Shown here piece after piece: positions 40,793-52,716 of a stretch of DNA of 64,000 nucleotides. The stretch spans positions 62,001-126,000 of the forward strand of contig NZ_JAPENM010000008.1 in the NCBI RefSeq assembly GCF_026342035.1, read 5' to 3'. The position numbers and the translations under genes are program-made. The DNA is from Aldersonia sp. NBC_00410. Its GTDB lineage: Bacteria; Actinomycetota; Actinomycetes; Mycobacteriales; Mycobacteriaceae. The notes under the pieces were generated by a model, which searched no databases, was not told where the DNA came from, and was given only the letters and a program-made list of their open reading frames with translations. The first letter of the stretch is position 1; each line of letters opens with the position of its first letter.

Positions 40793-43700
40793 GCCAAGCC
40801 CATCGCCTTGTGCAGATCCTGCAGCGACCGCACCCCGATATCGCCGCGGATCGCGGCCTCGATCCCCTGCACCGCGGCGGCGGCACCCTGCACGGTCGTG
40901 ATGCACGGGATGTTCATCAGCACGGCGGCACTGCGGATCTCGTAGCCGTCGACGCGCGGGCCGGAGTTGCCGAACGGCGTGTTGAACACCATGTCGACCT
41001 GGCCGTCCTTGATCCGGTCCACGATGTCGGGCTCGTCCGCGATCGCGGGATCGGACACCTTGCGCGCGATCTCGCACGGGATACCGTTGCGGCGCAGCAT
41101 CTCCGCGGTGCCCTCGGTGGCGAGAATGTGGAACCCGAGGTCGGCGAGGCGCTTCACCGGGAACACCATCGAGCGCTTGTCCCGGTTGGCGATCGACACG
41201 AACACGGTGCCCTGCACCGGCAGCGAGCCGTACGCCGCGGCCTGCGATTTGGCGAATGCGGTACCGAAATCGGCATCGATACCCATCACCTCGCCGGTCG
41301 ACTTCATCTCCGGGCTCAGCAGCGACTCGACGTTGCTGCCCTCGGCGGTGCGGAACCGGTTGAACGGCAACACCGCTTCCTTCACCGCGATCGGCGCGCT
41401 CTGCGGCAGGGCACCGCCATCCCCCTGGGCGGGCAGCACACCGGAGGCGCGCAGGTCGGCGATCGACTCGCCGAGCATCACCCGGGCGCAGGCCTTGGCC
41501 AGCTGCACGGCGGTCGCCTTGGACACGAACGGCACGGTGCGCGACGCCCGCGGGTTTGCTTCGAGCACATACAGGATGTCGTCCTTGAGGGCGTACTGCA
41601 CGTTGAGCAGACCCTTGACGCCGATGCCCTTCGCCAGCGCCTCGGTGGAGCGACGCACGTTCTCGAGGTCGGTGCGACCGAGGGTGATCGGTGGCAACGC
41701 GCAGGCCGAGTCGCCGGAGTGGATGCCCGCTTCCTCGATGTGCTCCATGATGCCGCCGAGGTACACCTCGGTGCCGTCGCACAGGGCGTCCACGTCGATT
41801 TCGACGGCGTCGTCGAGGAACCGGTCGACGAGCACCGGGCGATCGTCGGAGATCTCGGTGGCGCGAGAGATGTAGTTCTCCAAGGACTTCTCGTCGTACA
41901 CGATCTCCATCCCGCGCCCACCGAGGACATAGGACGGACGCACCAGCACCGGGTAGCCGATACCGGCGGCGATGTCGCGAGCACCCTCGAACGTGGTGGC
42001 GGTGCCGAACTTCGGCGCGGGCAGGCCGGCCTCGGTGAGGACGCGGCCGAATTCGCCGCGGTCCTCGGCGAGGTCGATCGCGGCGGGGCTCGTGCCGACA
42101 ATCGGCACCCCCGCCGCTTCGAGTCGGCGCGCCAGGCCGAGCGGGGTCTGCCCACCGAGCTGCACGATGACACCCTCGACGGTCCCGGATTCCGACTCTG
42201 CCCGGTACACCTCGAGCACATCCTCGAAGGTGAGCGGCTCGAAGTACAGCCGGTCGGCAGTGTCGTAGTCGGTGGAGACGGTCTCCGGGTTGCAGTTGAC
42301 CATCACCGTCTCGTAGCCGGCTTCGGACAACGTCAGCGCGGCATGCACGCACGAGTAGTCGAACTCGATGCCCTGCCCGATCCGGTTGGGACCGGAACCG
42401 AGGATGAGCACCTTCGGCTTGTCCGGCTGCTCGGCGATCTCCGATTCGGCCGCAGGGTCAAGCTCGTAGGTCGAATAGTGGTACGGGGTGCGGGCCTCGA
42501 ACTCGGCCGCGCAGGTGTCGACGGTCTTGTAGACGGGGTGCACGCCGAGCTGCCCACGCACCTCGCGCACGGCGTCCTCGGTGCCGAGTTCGGGTCGCAG
42601 CGCGGCGATCTGCCGATCGGACAGGCCGTGGTACTTGGCCTGGCGCAGCAGCGCCTCGTCGAACTCGGACGCGTCACGGACGGTGTTGCCGAGTTCGTGG
42701 ATCTGCCGGATCTGGTCGAGGAACCACGGGTCGATCTTGGTGGCGTCGAACAGTTGCTCGTCGGTGGCGCCGAGACGCATCGCGCGCTCGATGCCGTACA
42801 GCCGTCCGTCGTGCGGAACCGCCAGCTCCGCCAGGACGGTCTCCAGATCACCGCTCGCCGGATCGTCGACGGTCCAGAATCCGGCCGCCTTCGTCTCCAG
42901 TGAGCGCATCACCTTGCCCAGCGCCTCGGTGAAGTTACGACCGATCGACATCGCCTCGCCGACCGACTTCATCGTCGTGGTCAGCGTCGCATCCGCCCCC
43001 GGGAACTTCTCGAACGCGAACCGCGGCGCCTTGACCACCACGTAGTCGAGCGTCGGCTCGAAACAAGCCGGCGTCTCCTTGGTGATGTCGTTGATGATCT
43101 CGTCGAGGGTGTAGCCGATCGCCAGCTTCGCGGCCATCTTCGCGATCGGGTATCCGGTCGCCTTCGAGGCCAGCGCCGACGAGCGGGACACCCGCGGATT
43201 CATTTCGATGACGACCAGGCGGCCGTCGCTCGGGTCCATCGCGAACTGGATGTTGCAGCCGCCGGTGTCGACGCCGACCTCGCGCAGGATCGCGATCGAG
43301 AGGTCGCGCATCTTCTGGTACTCGCGGTCGGTCAGGGTCATCGCCGGGGCGACGGTCACCGAGTCACCGGTGTGCACGCCGACCGGGTCCACGTTCTCGA
43401 TCGAGCAGATGATGACGACATTGTCGCGACCGTCGCGCATCAGCTCGAGCTCGTACTCCTTCCAGCCGAGGATGGATTCCTCGATGAGCACGTTCGCGGT
43501 CGGCGACGCGGCCAGCCCGCCGCCGGCGATGCGTGCGAGGTCGGTTTCGTTGTAGGCCATGCCCGAGCCGAGCCCGCCCATGGTGAACGAGGGCCGCACG
43601 ACGACCGGGTAGCCAAGCTCGGCGACGGTGTCGCGGACCTCGGCCATGGTGAAACAGACTCGCGAGCGGGCACTTTCGCCGCCGACCTTGGCGACGATGT

Positions 43701-44115
43701 CCTTGAACTTCTGCCGGTCCTCGCCACGCTGGATGGCCTCGAAGTCGGCTCCGATCAGTTCGACGTCGTACTTCTCCAGGATGCCGCGCTCGTGCAGCGC
43801 GACTGCGGTGTTGAGTGCCGTCTGCCCACCGAGCGTGGCGAGCACGGCGTCGATCTTGTGCCCCTGCTCGGCCTCTCGGGCGATGACCTTCTCCACGAAC
43901 TCGGGCGTGATCGGCTCCACGTAGGTGGCGTCGGCGAACTCGGGGTCGGTCATGATCGTCGCCGGGTTCGAGTTGACCAGCGACACGCGCATGCCCTCGG
44001 CGCGCAGGACGCGGCAGGCCTGGGTGCCCGAGTAGTCGAACTCGCACGCCTGGCCGATGACGATCGGCCCGGAGCCGATCACCAGGATGTGGTTGATGTC
44101 TGTGCGGCGTGGCAT
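40789..44115 (-). CDS. carB: Carbamoyl-phosphate synthase, large subunit
   Basis: 1108 residues: two ATP-grasp halves ([25 protein letters not shown] at the N-terminus; [42 protein letters not shown] in the second), and a C-terminal MGS-like regulatory domain from about residue 940 ([29 protein letters not shown]). The first half forms carboxyphosphate, the second carbamoyl phosphate. ATG overlaps the carA stop (TAATG) and the stop overlaps pyrF. Confidence 0.98.
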   Translation of the reverse strand: MPRRTDINHILVIGSGPIVIGQACEFDYSGTQACRVLRAEGMRVSLVNSNPATIMTDPEFADATYVEPITPEFVEKVIAREAEQGHKIDAVLATLGGQTALNTAVALHERGILEKYDVELIGADFEAIQRGEDRQKFKDIVAKVGGESARSRVCFTMAEVRDTVAELGYPVVVRPSFTMGGLGSGMAYNETDLARIAGGGLAASPTANVLIEESILGWKEYELELMRDGRDNVVIICSIENVDPVGVHTGDSVTVAPAMTLTDREYQKMRDLSIAILREVGVDTGGCNIQFAMDPSDGRLVVIEMNPRVSRSSALASKATGYPIAKMAAKLAIGYTLDEIINDITKETPACFEPTLDYVVVKAPRFAFEKFPGADATLTTTMKSVGEAMSIGRNFTEALGKVMRSLETKAAGFWTVDDPASGDLETVLAELAVPHDGRLYGIERAMRLGATDEQLFDATKIDPWFLDQIRQIHELGNTVRDASEFDEALLRQAKYHGLSDRQIAALRPELGTEDAVREVRGQLGVHPVYKTVDTCAAEFEARTPYHYSTYELDPAAESEIAEQPDKPKVLILGSGPNRIGQGIEFDYSCVHAALTLSEAGYETVMVNCNPETVSTDYDTADRLYFEPLTFEDVLEVYRAESESGTVEGVIVQLGGQTPLGLARRLEAAGVPIVGTSPAAIDLAEDRGEFGRVLTEAGLPAPKFGTATTFEGARDIAAGIGYPVLVRPSYVLGGRGMEIVYDEKSLENYISRATEISDDRPVLVDRFLDDAVEIDVDALCDGTEVYLGGIMEHIEEAGIHSGDSACALPPITLGRTDLENVRRSTEALAKGIGVKGLLNVQYALKDDILYVLEANPRASRTVPFVSKATAVQLAKACARVMLGESIADLRASGVLPAQGDGGALPQSAPIAVKEAVLPFNRFRTAEGSNVESLLSPEMKSTGEVMGIDADFGTAFAKSQAAAYGSLPVQGTVFVSIANRDKRSMVFPVKRLADLGFHILATEGTAEMLRRNGIPCEIARKVSDPAIADEPDIVDRIKDGQVDMVFNTPFGNSGPRVDGYEIRSAAVLMNIPCITTVQGAAAAVQGIEAAIRGDIGVRSLQDLHKAMGLA

Positions 44116-45233
44116 TACTTACTGTCCTCCAGCAGGCCGGTGAACCGGTCGAAGAGATAGGCGGCGTCGTGCGGGCCTGCGGCGGCCTCGGGGTGGTATT
44201 GCACCGAGAAGGCGCGCCCGTTGACGAGCCGGACGCCTTCGACCACACCGTCGTTGGCGCAGGTGTGGCTGACCTCGGCGGGCCCGAACGGGGTGTCGAA
44301 CCGCTCCCCCGCTTCGCCTTCGAGCGCGAAGCCGTGGTTCTGCGCGGTGATCGCGATCCGGCCCGTGTCGTGCTCGATGACCGGCACGTTGATGCCGCGG
44401 TGGCCGAACTTCAGCTTGTAGGTGGCGCGACCGAGCGCCCGGCCGAGGATCTGGTTGCCGAAGCAGATGCCGAACAGCGGCACCCCGGCCCCGAGCACCT
44501 CCTGGGTCAGCGCAACGGCGCCACCGGCAGTCGCCGGGTCGCCCGGTCCGTTGGACAGGAACACGCCATCCGGTTTCAGCTCCCGCACCGCGTCGAACGA
44601 CGTGCCGGCAGGCAGCACGTGCACCCGGATGCCGCGCTGCGCGAACATGCGCGGCGTGTTCGTCTTGATGCCGAGGTCGATCGCGGCGACGGTGAAGCGC
44701 GGCGTCCCGGTCGGCTCGATCACGTAGCCCGCGTCGGTGGTGACTTCGCTGGCCAGGTCGGCGCCGAGCATGGACGGCTGTGCGTTGACCTTGGCGAGCA
44801 GTTCCTCGGTGCCGGCGAGCGCGTCACCGGAGAAGATGCCTGCCTTCATCGAGCCGCGGGTGCGCAGGTGCCGCACGACGGCGCGAGTGTCGATCCCGGC
44901 GATGCCGACAATGTCTTGCCGGTCGAGTTCGTCGGTGAGCGACCCGGTGGCACGCCAACTCGACACGGTGCGCGAGGGGTCGCGCACGGCGTAGCCGGCC
45001 ACCCAGATGCGCGCGGACTCGTCGTCCTCGTCGTTCCATCCGGTGTTACCGATCTGCGGTGCCGTCGACACCACGATCTGGCGGTGGTAGCTCGGGTCGG
45101 TGAGCGTCTCCTGGTACCCGGTCATGCCGGTGCTGAACACCGCCTCACCGAGGGTCTCGCCGACCGCACCGAAGGCGGTGCCGCGGAAAACCTTTCCGTC
45201 CTCCAGTACCAGGGCTGCTGGTATGGCGCTCAC
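44115..45233 (-). CDS. carA: Carbamoyl-phosphate synthase, small (glutaminase) subunit
   Basis: 372 residues. The N-terminal CPSase domain ([43 protein letters not shown]) is followed by a class I glutamine amidotransferase with the nucleophile cysteine in [17 protein letters not shown] and the His/Glu pair in [13 protein letters not shown]. The GTG start overlaps the stop of the upstream PH-like gene (GTGA). It supplies ammonia to CarB. Confidence 0.97.
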   Translation of the reverse strand: MSAIPAALVLEDGKVFRGTAFGAVGETLGEAVFSTGMTGYQETLTDPSYHRQIVVSTAPQIGNTGWNDEDDESARIWVAGYAVRDPSRTVSSWRATGSLTDELDRQDIVGIAGIDTRAVVRHLRTRGSMKAGIFSGDALAGTEELLAKVNAQPSMLGADLASEVTTDAGYVIEPTGTPRFTVAAIDLGIKTNTPRMFAQRGIRVHVLPAGTSFDAVRELKPDGVFLSNGPGDPATAGGAVALTQEVLGAGVPLFGICFGNQILGRALGRATYKLKFGHRGINVPVIEHDTGRIAITAQNHGFALEGEAGERFDTPFGPAEVSHTCANDGVVEGVRLVNGRAFSVQYHPEAAAGPHDAAYLFDRFTGLLEDSK

Positions 45234-45721
45234 GCGCTCACTCCGTTCTGATCGATCCATTGGGGATAAACCGTCTTGTCGTCGCCGCGGAAACCGGTGT
45301 CGATCTCGGTTCCGGTCGGCAATTGCCAGCGCACCACAAGGACGCCGTCTTTGGTCATAACTTTGCCTGCTAGGCCGCGTTCGGTGCGCACAGCGCGAAT
45401 CGCTTCGCGTGGGATCCAGATGGTGCTTGCCCCGGTCCGTTCGAGCAGGATGCCCTTCTCGAACCGGGCGATCCGCGCGGTGGCCCGGTGGCCGAGATCA
45501 CCTACCGCGATTCGGTCCTGCCAGCTCGGCGCGATGGTGCTGCCCACGTAGAGACCGGTGGTCGCATCGATCAGCTGCGTGCCGAGATCCTCGGGCGCGG
45601 CGGGCAGTTCGCCGATCTGCGGGGCTTGCCGCTTGGCCCGGTTGCGCCAGCCGCGGTACATCAGCCCGATCAGCGCCGCCCACAGGAGGACGAGCCCGAT
45701 CACCCAGAGCGCCCGTTCCAT
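45230..45721 (-). CDS. Rv1382-like membrane protein of the pyr operon
   Basis: 163 residues: an N-terminal membrane helix ([22 protein letters not shown]) and a soluble domain with repeated beta-strands ([60 protein letters not shown]), a PH-like pattern. The same position between pyrC and carA is held in mycobacteria by Rv1382, whose function is unknown. TAATG overlap with pyrC and GTGA overlap with carA. Confidence 0.88.
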   Translation of the reverse strand: MERALWVIGLVLLWAALIGLMYRGWRNRAKRQAPQIGELPAAPEDLGTQLIDATTGLYVGSTIAPSWQDRIAVGDLGHRATARIARFEKGILLERTGASTIWIPREAIRAVRTERGLAGKVMTKDGVLVVRWQLPTGTEIDTGFRGDDKTVYPQWIDQNGVSA

Positions 45722-47018
45722 TACGCGCTCACCCCGACCTTGCCGTCGCGCGCGGTGACGCGGCCACGCAGGAATGTGGCGACCACCCGCGCGGGCAACG
45801 TCATCGCCTCGTACGGGGTGTTGCTGGAGATGCTCGCGAGTTCCGGTCCGCTCACTGTCCATGTCGCTTCCGGGTCGACGAGCACGAGGTTCGCCGGTTC
45901 GCCGACCGCGATGGGCCGGCCCTGGTCGCTGAGCTCGACGATCTCGGCGGGCCGCTCGCTCATCACCCGGGCGACGCCGCGCCAGTCGAGGTGACCCGGC
46001 TCGACCATTGCGGCCACCACCACCGACAGCGCGGTCTCCAGACCGAGCATGCCGGGTCGGGCCCTGGCGAACTCGTGGCATTTGTCCTGCTCGGCATGCG
46101 GCGCATGGTCGGTCGCGACGCAGTCGATGACGCCCTCGGCCAGGGCGCGGCGCAGCGCTTCGGCGTCGGAGATTTCGCGCAGCGGCGGATTGACCCGGTT
46201 CACCGGGTCGTAGGTCTCCAGCCGCGTGTCGTCGAGCAGCAGGTGATGCGGGGTCACCTCGGCCGTGATCTTGATGCCGAGGCTCTTGGCCCAGCGCATC
46301 AGCTCGACGGTGCCTGCGGTCGAGGCGTGGCAGACATGCACGCGCGCACCGGCATCGCGCGCGAGCAGTGCGTCGCGGGCGACGATGGCTTCCTCGGCCG
46401 CGCGCGGCCAGCCGGCCAGGCCGAGGCGCGCCGCGTTCGGGCCTTCGTGTGCGACGGCTCCGGCGGTGAGCCGGGGCTCCTCCGCGTGCTGGGCAATCAG
46501 TACCCCGAGCGAGTTCGCATACTCCAGCGCGCGCCGCATGATCAGCGGGTCGTGCACGCATTGCCCGTCGTCGGAGAACATCCGCACCCCGGCGATACCG
46601 CTGGCCATGGTGCCCATCTCGGCGAGTTGCTTGCCGTCCAGGCCGACCGTCACGGCACCGACCGGGTACACGTCGACGAGGCCGACTTCCTGTCCGCGCC
46701 GCCAAACGTGGTCGGTGACAACGACCGAGTCCGCGACCGGGTTCGTGTTCGCCATCGCGAAGACCGCGGTGTAGCCGCCGAGCGCCGCCGCGGCCGAACC
46801 GGTCTCGATGGTTTCGGTGTCCTCCCGGCCGGGTTCGCGCAAGTGGGTGTGCAGGTCGACGAAACCGGGCAGCAGGATCTTGCCCGCGCCGTCGATGACG
46901 GTTGCATCGTCGTCGGCCAGGTCGGAGCCGATCTCGGCGATCTCCTCGTCGGCGAGCAGCACGTCCACCGGATCGCCCTCGCCGTACAGGCGAACGCCCT
47001 CGATCAGGATGCGCGCGC

Positions 47019-47022
<4 letters not shown>
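45721..47022 (-). CDS. pyrC: Dihydroorotase
   Basis: Cyclises carbamoyl aspartate to dihydroorotate. The 433 residues are an amidohydrolase: metal motif [37 protein letters not shown] and the C-terminal ATDHAPH with the catalytic aspartate. Type I dihydroorotase. ATGA overlap with pyrB, TAATG with the next gene. Confidence 0.97.
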
Positions 47023-48715
<1,693 letters not shown>

Positions 48716-48744
48716 TCACACCGTGGCGAGTCCGGGTCTGACAT

Positions 48745-49550
48745 CTAGGTCGCCGCGGCAGCCTTGACCAGCCCCGGCTCGAGCAGATTCAGCACGTAGG
48801 GCACCGAGAGCGGTGTCGGCGTGTTGAGCCCGGTCACGGCCATGATGTCGAGGTTCGTCACGGATCCGTTCTGCACCGACGGCAGTTCGCCGTAGCCGGG
48901 CAGCTTCTCGTAGGCGCCTTCCATGCCCGGCATCGTGCTCGTGACCAGGAACTGTGAGTTCAACTCACCGACCCGCTCGGGTGAGACCCCCATCCGGCCC
49001 TGTCCGCCCGCCGCGGCGACAACCTCCGGGGGCAGGATCATGCCGAGGGTCTGGACCTGCTTGTCCCACGGGTCGACCTGCGCCGGCGTGAGAGCCCCGA
49101 CGGTCGGCGCGAGCTGCGAAAGCTTGTCGTACTTGGGCTGGTCGATCAGGAAGTTCGGCACCAGGATGAGGTCCGGGTTCAGCGCGGCAATCTGCTCGAC
49201 GATGTCGCCACCGACGTTGATCACGGTCGCGTCCGCCAGGCTCGCCGGCTCCCACGGCGCCGGCTTCCCGCCGGTCAACACGCTCGCCGCGGCGGCGTAC
49301 CCGACCGGTTCCACGCCGAGCGACTCCGCTGCGTCGAGCCACTGGTCACCGAGCGCGACGACCCGCTCGGGCGTCGCGTCGAACTCGGTCGTCCCCAGGT
49401 TGTGGGTGATGACGACAGTCGTTCCACCGCCCGATGCGTCGTCGCTGTCATCGTCGGACCCGCACCCCGCCACGCCGATCGCGAGATCGCCTGCGGTGCG
49501 GCGATGGCGACTCGGCGCCACCCACGCCGCACAGTGCTGTCTGGCTGCAT
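48745..49550 (-). pseudogene. Iron-siderophore substrate-binding lipoprotein gene, frameshifted and internally deleted
   Basis: The main frame encodes a FecB/FepB-type periplasmic binding protein: GCGSDDDSDD after a lipobox, ATPERVVALGDQWLDAAESLG, INVGGDIVEQIAALNPDLILVP, and a C-terminal lobe LPGYGELPSVQNGSV...PTPLSVPYVLNLL. The best start (ATG 49550, GGGAG six bases upstream) is in another frame and reads MQPDSTVRRGWRRVAIAAPQAI; one missing base near 49483-49488 would join it to LAIGVAGC and restore a normal signal peptide. The mature part, about 240 residues, also skips from QVQTLG to MILPPEVVAAAG, where related proteins have roughly 60-70 more residues. A shorter GTG start in the main frame gives a poor signal. 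I judge it a decayed gene; the frameshift alone could be a sequencing error. Confidence 0.65.
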
Positions 49551-49600
49551 TGACTACTCCCTCACATTGCCCATGCGGCGATACACCAGCCCCGACCCAC

Positions 49601-49620
49601 TTAGCGCATATATGCTCTAA
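49601..49620. promoter_or_regulatory. 20-bp palindrome upstream of pnuC-nadR
   Basis: TTAGCGCATATATGCTCTAA is a 20-bp palindrome with a single mismatched pair (perfect core GCATATATGC), 24 bp ahead of the pnuC start and 50 bp from the divergent binding-protein start. It would overlap the pnuC promoter and is a good candidate operator for an NAD-responsive repressor; no regulator is encoded nearby. Confidence 0.55.
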
Positions 49621-49644
49621 TGGCGTGAACCGAAGGGGTCTCCG

Positions 49645-50271
49645 ATGATCGAATTCTTGAACTCGACAGCGCTCACCATGTTCGGCGCACCGACCACCTG
49701 GGCGGAGGTGGTGGGGTTCGCCACCGGCGCATGGTGTGTATGGCTCGTCGGTCGGCAGTCGGTGTGGAACTGGCCGATCGGTATCGCGAACAACCTGGTC
49801 TGGATCCTGCTGTTCTTCACCGCGGGCCTGTTCGCCGACGCCGGACTGCAAATCGTGTATATCGCACTCGCACTGTGGGGTTGGTACCAGTGGGTGCGTG
49901 GCGACGCCGGCGCGCCGCTCGCGGTCGGTTCGACGAGCCGGTCCGAATGGGCCGTGCTCGCGGGAGTCGGAATCGCCGGCACCGCCGCGTTGACGCTGCT
50001 GCTCGCCACGGCAACCGACTCGACCGTGCCGTTCTGGGACGCCCTCACGACCGCCTTGTCGTTGCTGGCGACCTGGGGTCAGGCGCGCAAGTACTGGGAG
50101 TCCTGGCTGCTGTGGATCGCCGCCGACCTCATCTACATTCCGCTCTATCTGCACAAGGACCTCACGCTGACCGCGCTGCTGTACGCCGGGTTTCTGGTGT
50201 TGTGCGTACGTGGCCTGCTCGCCTGGCGGCGCAGCGGTGCGACCACACCCGCGCTGGTGGCCGCACGATGA
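49645..50271 (+). CDS. pnuC: PnuC-family nicotinamide riboside/NMN transporter
   Basis: 208 residues with about seven membrane helices. The PnuC signatures are present: SVWNWPIGIANNLVWILLFFTAGLFADAGLQIVYIALALWGWYQW (with the conserved W-N-W and W-x-W-Y-x-W) and QARKYWESWLLWIAADLIYIPLYLHKDL. It facilitates vitamin B3 riboside entry driven by phosphorylation inside. The next gene, a NadR-like kinase, starts within its stop (ATGA), which matches that trapping mechanism. Confidence 0.95.
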   Translation: MIEFLNSTALTMFGAPTTWAEVVGFATGAWCVWLVGRQSVWNWPIGIANNLVWILLFFTAGLFADAGLQIVYIALALWGWYQWVRGDAGAPLAVGSTSRSEWAVLAGVGIAGTAALTLLLATATDSTVPFWDALTTALSLLATWGQARKYWESWLLWIAADLIYIPLYLHKDLTLTALLYAGFLVLCVRGLLAWRRSGATTPALVAAR

Positions 50272-51359
50272 CCGCGACCTATCGGCATGCCCTGGTCATC
50301 GGCAAGTTCTACCCACCGCACCGCGGACATCATCACCTGGTCCGAGCCGCCGCCGGTGTCGCCGAGCGTGTGACGGTCGTCGTGATGGCCTCGACAGCCG
50401 AGACCATCCCACTCGCCGATCGGGTGGCCTGGCTGCGCGCCTCGCACGTGGCCGACGCGGGTGTGCGGGTCACCGGGATTGCTTGCGACGCACCGATGGA
50501 TCTGGAATCGGATGCGGTGTGGGCGGCCCAGGTGGCATGCATGCGCGCGGCGATCCGCGCGGTCGATCCGGCCCCGATCGACGCCGTCGTCTCCAGCGAG
50601 AAGTACGGCGACGAACTTGCCCGCCGGTTCGACGCCGTGCACGTGTGTGTCGATCCCGAACGCGTTGTCCATCCGGTGTCCGGCACGGCGTGCCGCGCGG
50701 GCCTCGCCGACAACTGGGAGATGCTCGACAGCCCGGCACGGAGCGGGCTCGCCACCCGAATCGTGTTTCTAGGGGCCGAATCGACCGGCACCACGACCGT
50801 CAGCCGCGCGGTGGCGAGGCACTACCGCGACCGCGGTGGTGCCTGGGCGCGCACCGGCTGGGTGCCCGAATACGGCCGCCGGGCCACCATCGCGAAGCTC
50901 GACCGACTGCGCCGGATCAACCCAGGCGCGACCGTGGACGATATCGTTTGGACCCCAATCGATTTCGAGCACATCGCGCGCACACAGGCCCGTCTCGAGG
51001 AGGACGCGGCACGGCGGGGGTCGCCGGTGTTGCTGTGCGACACGGATGCGTTCGCCACGACGGTGTGGGAGCGGCGCTATCTCGGTCCGCACAGCGACCG
51101 CGCCGCGGCAATCCGCACCGGCCGTGCCGCCATCTACCTGCTCACCGACCACCGCGGAGTGCCGTTCGTCCAGGACGGTGTTCGCGACGGCGAGCACGTG
51201 CGCGCCGAGATGACGGGCTGGTTCGAGGATGCGCTCACCGCGGCCGGGCGGTCCTGGGTGCTGCTCACCGGGTCACTCGACGATCGAGTCGACCTCGCCG
51301 TGCGCGTTGCCGACCAGGCATTGCGGATCCGCGCGACATTCGGCGACCCGCCGGGGTGA
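50268..51359 (+). CDS. nadR: NadR-like NMN adenylyltransferase / ribosylnicotinamide kinase
   Basis: 363 residues in two domains. The N-terminal nucleotidyltransferase has LVIGKFYPPHRGHHHLVRAAA (HxGH) and VVSSEKYGDELARRF. The C-terminal kinase begins VFLGAESTGTTTVSRAVARHY. The P-loop is unusual: the lysine of GxESxGKT is threonine here. DTDAFATTVWERRYLGPHS and IYLLTDHRGVPFVQDGVRDGE fit the NadR kinase. There is no N-terminal HTH, so it is an enzyme and not a repressor. Coupled to pnuC, completing uptake and conversion of nicotinamide riboside to NAD. Confidence 0.92.
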   Translation: MTATYRHALVIGKFYPPHRGHHHLVRAAAGVAERVTVVVMASTAETIPLADRVAWLRASHVADAGVRVTGIACDAPMDLESDAVWAAQVACMRAAIRAVDPAPIDAVVSSEKYGDELARRFDAVHVCVDPERVVHPVSGTACRAGLADNWEMLDSPARSGLATRIVFLGAESTGTTTVSRAVARHYRDRGGAWARTGWVPEYGRRATIAKLDRLRRINPGATVDDIVWTPIDFEHIARTQARLEEDAARRGSPVLLCDTDAFATTVWERRYLGPHSDRAAAIRTGRAAIYLLTDHRGVPFVQDGVRDGEHVRAEMTGWFEDALTAAGRSWVLLTGSLDDRVDLAVRVADQALRIRATFGDPPG

Positions 51360-51384
51360 TGGCCGAGTCACCTACGGTGGTGGC

Positions 51385-52716
51385 ATGACGTCCGGCGAAC
51401 CGAGTTGGGTTTACGACGCACTGTGGTGGCAGGTCTATCCGCTGAGCTTCGTCGGAGCGCCGGTGCGGCCCACCGCGGGCGAGGCGGAACTGCTGCATCG
51501 CCTTTCCCGGATCGAGGCGTGGCTCGATCATGTCGTCGAACTCGGGCTCAACGGGCTGCTGCTCGGCCCAATCTTCGCGTCGAGCACGCACGGCTACGAC
51601 GTGATCGACCATCGCCGAATCGACCCGCGTCTCGGGGACGATGCCGATTTCGACCGACTGCTCACCGCCGCCCACGACCGCGGGATTCGGGTGATCCTCG
51701 ACGGCGTCTTCAATCACGTCGGGCGCGCGCACCCGGCGTTTCGCGCCGTCGAGCAGGACGGTCCCGAGGCAGCGACCGCGGGCCTGTTCGCCGTGGACTG
51801 GAATGGCTGGCAGCCGGGTGACCCGGTGCGCGCCAACGTGTTCGAGGGACACGACAACCTCGTGGAGGTGAATCACAATTCGCCGGCGGCCGAGGAGTTC
51901 GTCGGCGGCATCATCCGGTATTGGCTCGATCGCGGCGTCGACGGTTGGCGCCTCGACGCGGCCTATTCGGTGCCCGACGCGTTCTGGCACGCCGTCCTGA
52001 GTTCGGTGCGCCGCGACTACCCCGACGCTTGGTTTCTCGGCGAGGTCATCCACGGGGACTACACCGAGATCGTGCGCAATTCCGCGATGCACGCGCTCAC
52101 GCAGTACGAACTCTGGCAGGGGCTGTGGCACGCCGTCGTCGACCGGAACTTCTTCGAACTTTCCCATGCGCTGGGGCGGCATCGCGAACTCCTGGACACA
52201 TTCGTGCCTGCGACCTTCGTCGGCAACCACGACGTCACCCGGATCGCGTCGGCGGTCGGACCGGAGTTCGTTCCGCACACTCTCGCCGTACTGTTCACCG
52301 TTGCCGGAACGCCGATCGTCTATGCAGGCGACGAGTACGCGATGCTCGGCATCAAGGAGGAACGGCACGGCGGTGACGACGCGGTACGTCCGGAGTTTGC
52401 TTCCACACCAACAGCTTCCGCCGATCTCGACGACACCGCACGGCAAGTCGTGGACATACATCGGCAGCTGATCGGTCTGCGTCGGCGGCACCACTGGCTG
52501 CACGAGGCCCGCACCGACGTGCTCGAGGTGAACAATCTGAGTCTCGCGCTGCGGGCCGGGCGCGACGCCGATGCCGTCGTCACTGTTCTCAACATCGACG
52601 ACGAGCAGGTGGAGCTTCCGGCCGGGGGCGCTGCGCGGGTCGCGGCCGGCTCGGCGGAAATTGCGAACGGGCGCGCGCGGCTGCCGGCGCGTGGCTGGGC
52701 GGTGCTGACGACGTGA
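51385..52716 (+). CDS. Alpha-amylase family glycosidase (GH13)
   Basis: 443 residues, no signal peptide. Four GH13 regions are present: GVFNHVG (I), GVDGWRLDAAYSVP with nucleophile aspartate (II), AWFLGEVIHGDY with acid/base glutamate (III) and FVGNHDVTRIAS (IV). N-terminal WVYDALWWQVYPLSFVGAP and a C-terminal beta domain complete the enzyme. Intracellular action on a maltooligosaccharide-type substrate is likely; specificity is not clear. Followed by a DUF429 gene in GTGA overlap. Confidence 0.9.
   Translation: MTSGEPSWVYDALWWQVYPLSFVGAPVRPTAGEAELLHRLSRIEAWLDHVVELGLNGLLLGPIFASSTHGYDVIDHRRIDPRLGDDADFDRLLTAAHDRGIRVILDGVFNHVGRAHPAFRAVEQDGPEAATAGLFAVDWNGWQPGDPVRANVFEGHDNLVEVNHNSPAAEEFVGGIIRYWLDRGVDGWRLDAAYSVPDAFWHAVLSSVRRDYPDAWFLGEVIHGDYTEIVRNSAMHALTQYELWQGLWHAVVDRNFFELSHALGRHRELLDTFVPATFVGNHDVTRIASAVGPEFVPHTLAVLFTVAGTPIVYAGDEYAMLGIKEERHGGDDAVRPEFASTPTASADLDDTARQVVDIHRQLIGLRRRHHWLHEARTDVLEVNNLSLALRAGRDADAVVTVLNIDDEQVELPAGGAARVAAGSAEIANGRARLPARGWAVLTT

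Noticed and set aside
40684-42903. 739-codon plus-strand frame opposite carB
   Set aside because: Antisense to the clearly coding carB; no domain recognisable.
49601-49620. IdeR/DtxR iron box
   Set aside because: Only the outer TTAG...CTAA match; the 19-bp centre of iron boxes differs and the symmetry axis is shifted.
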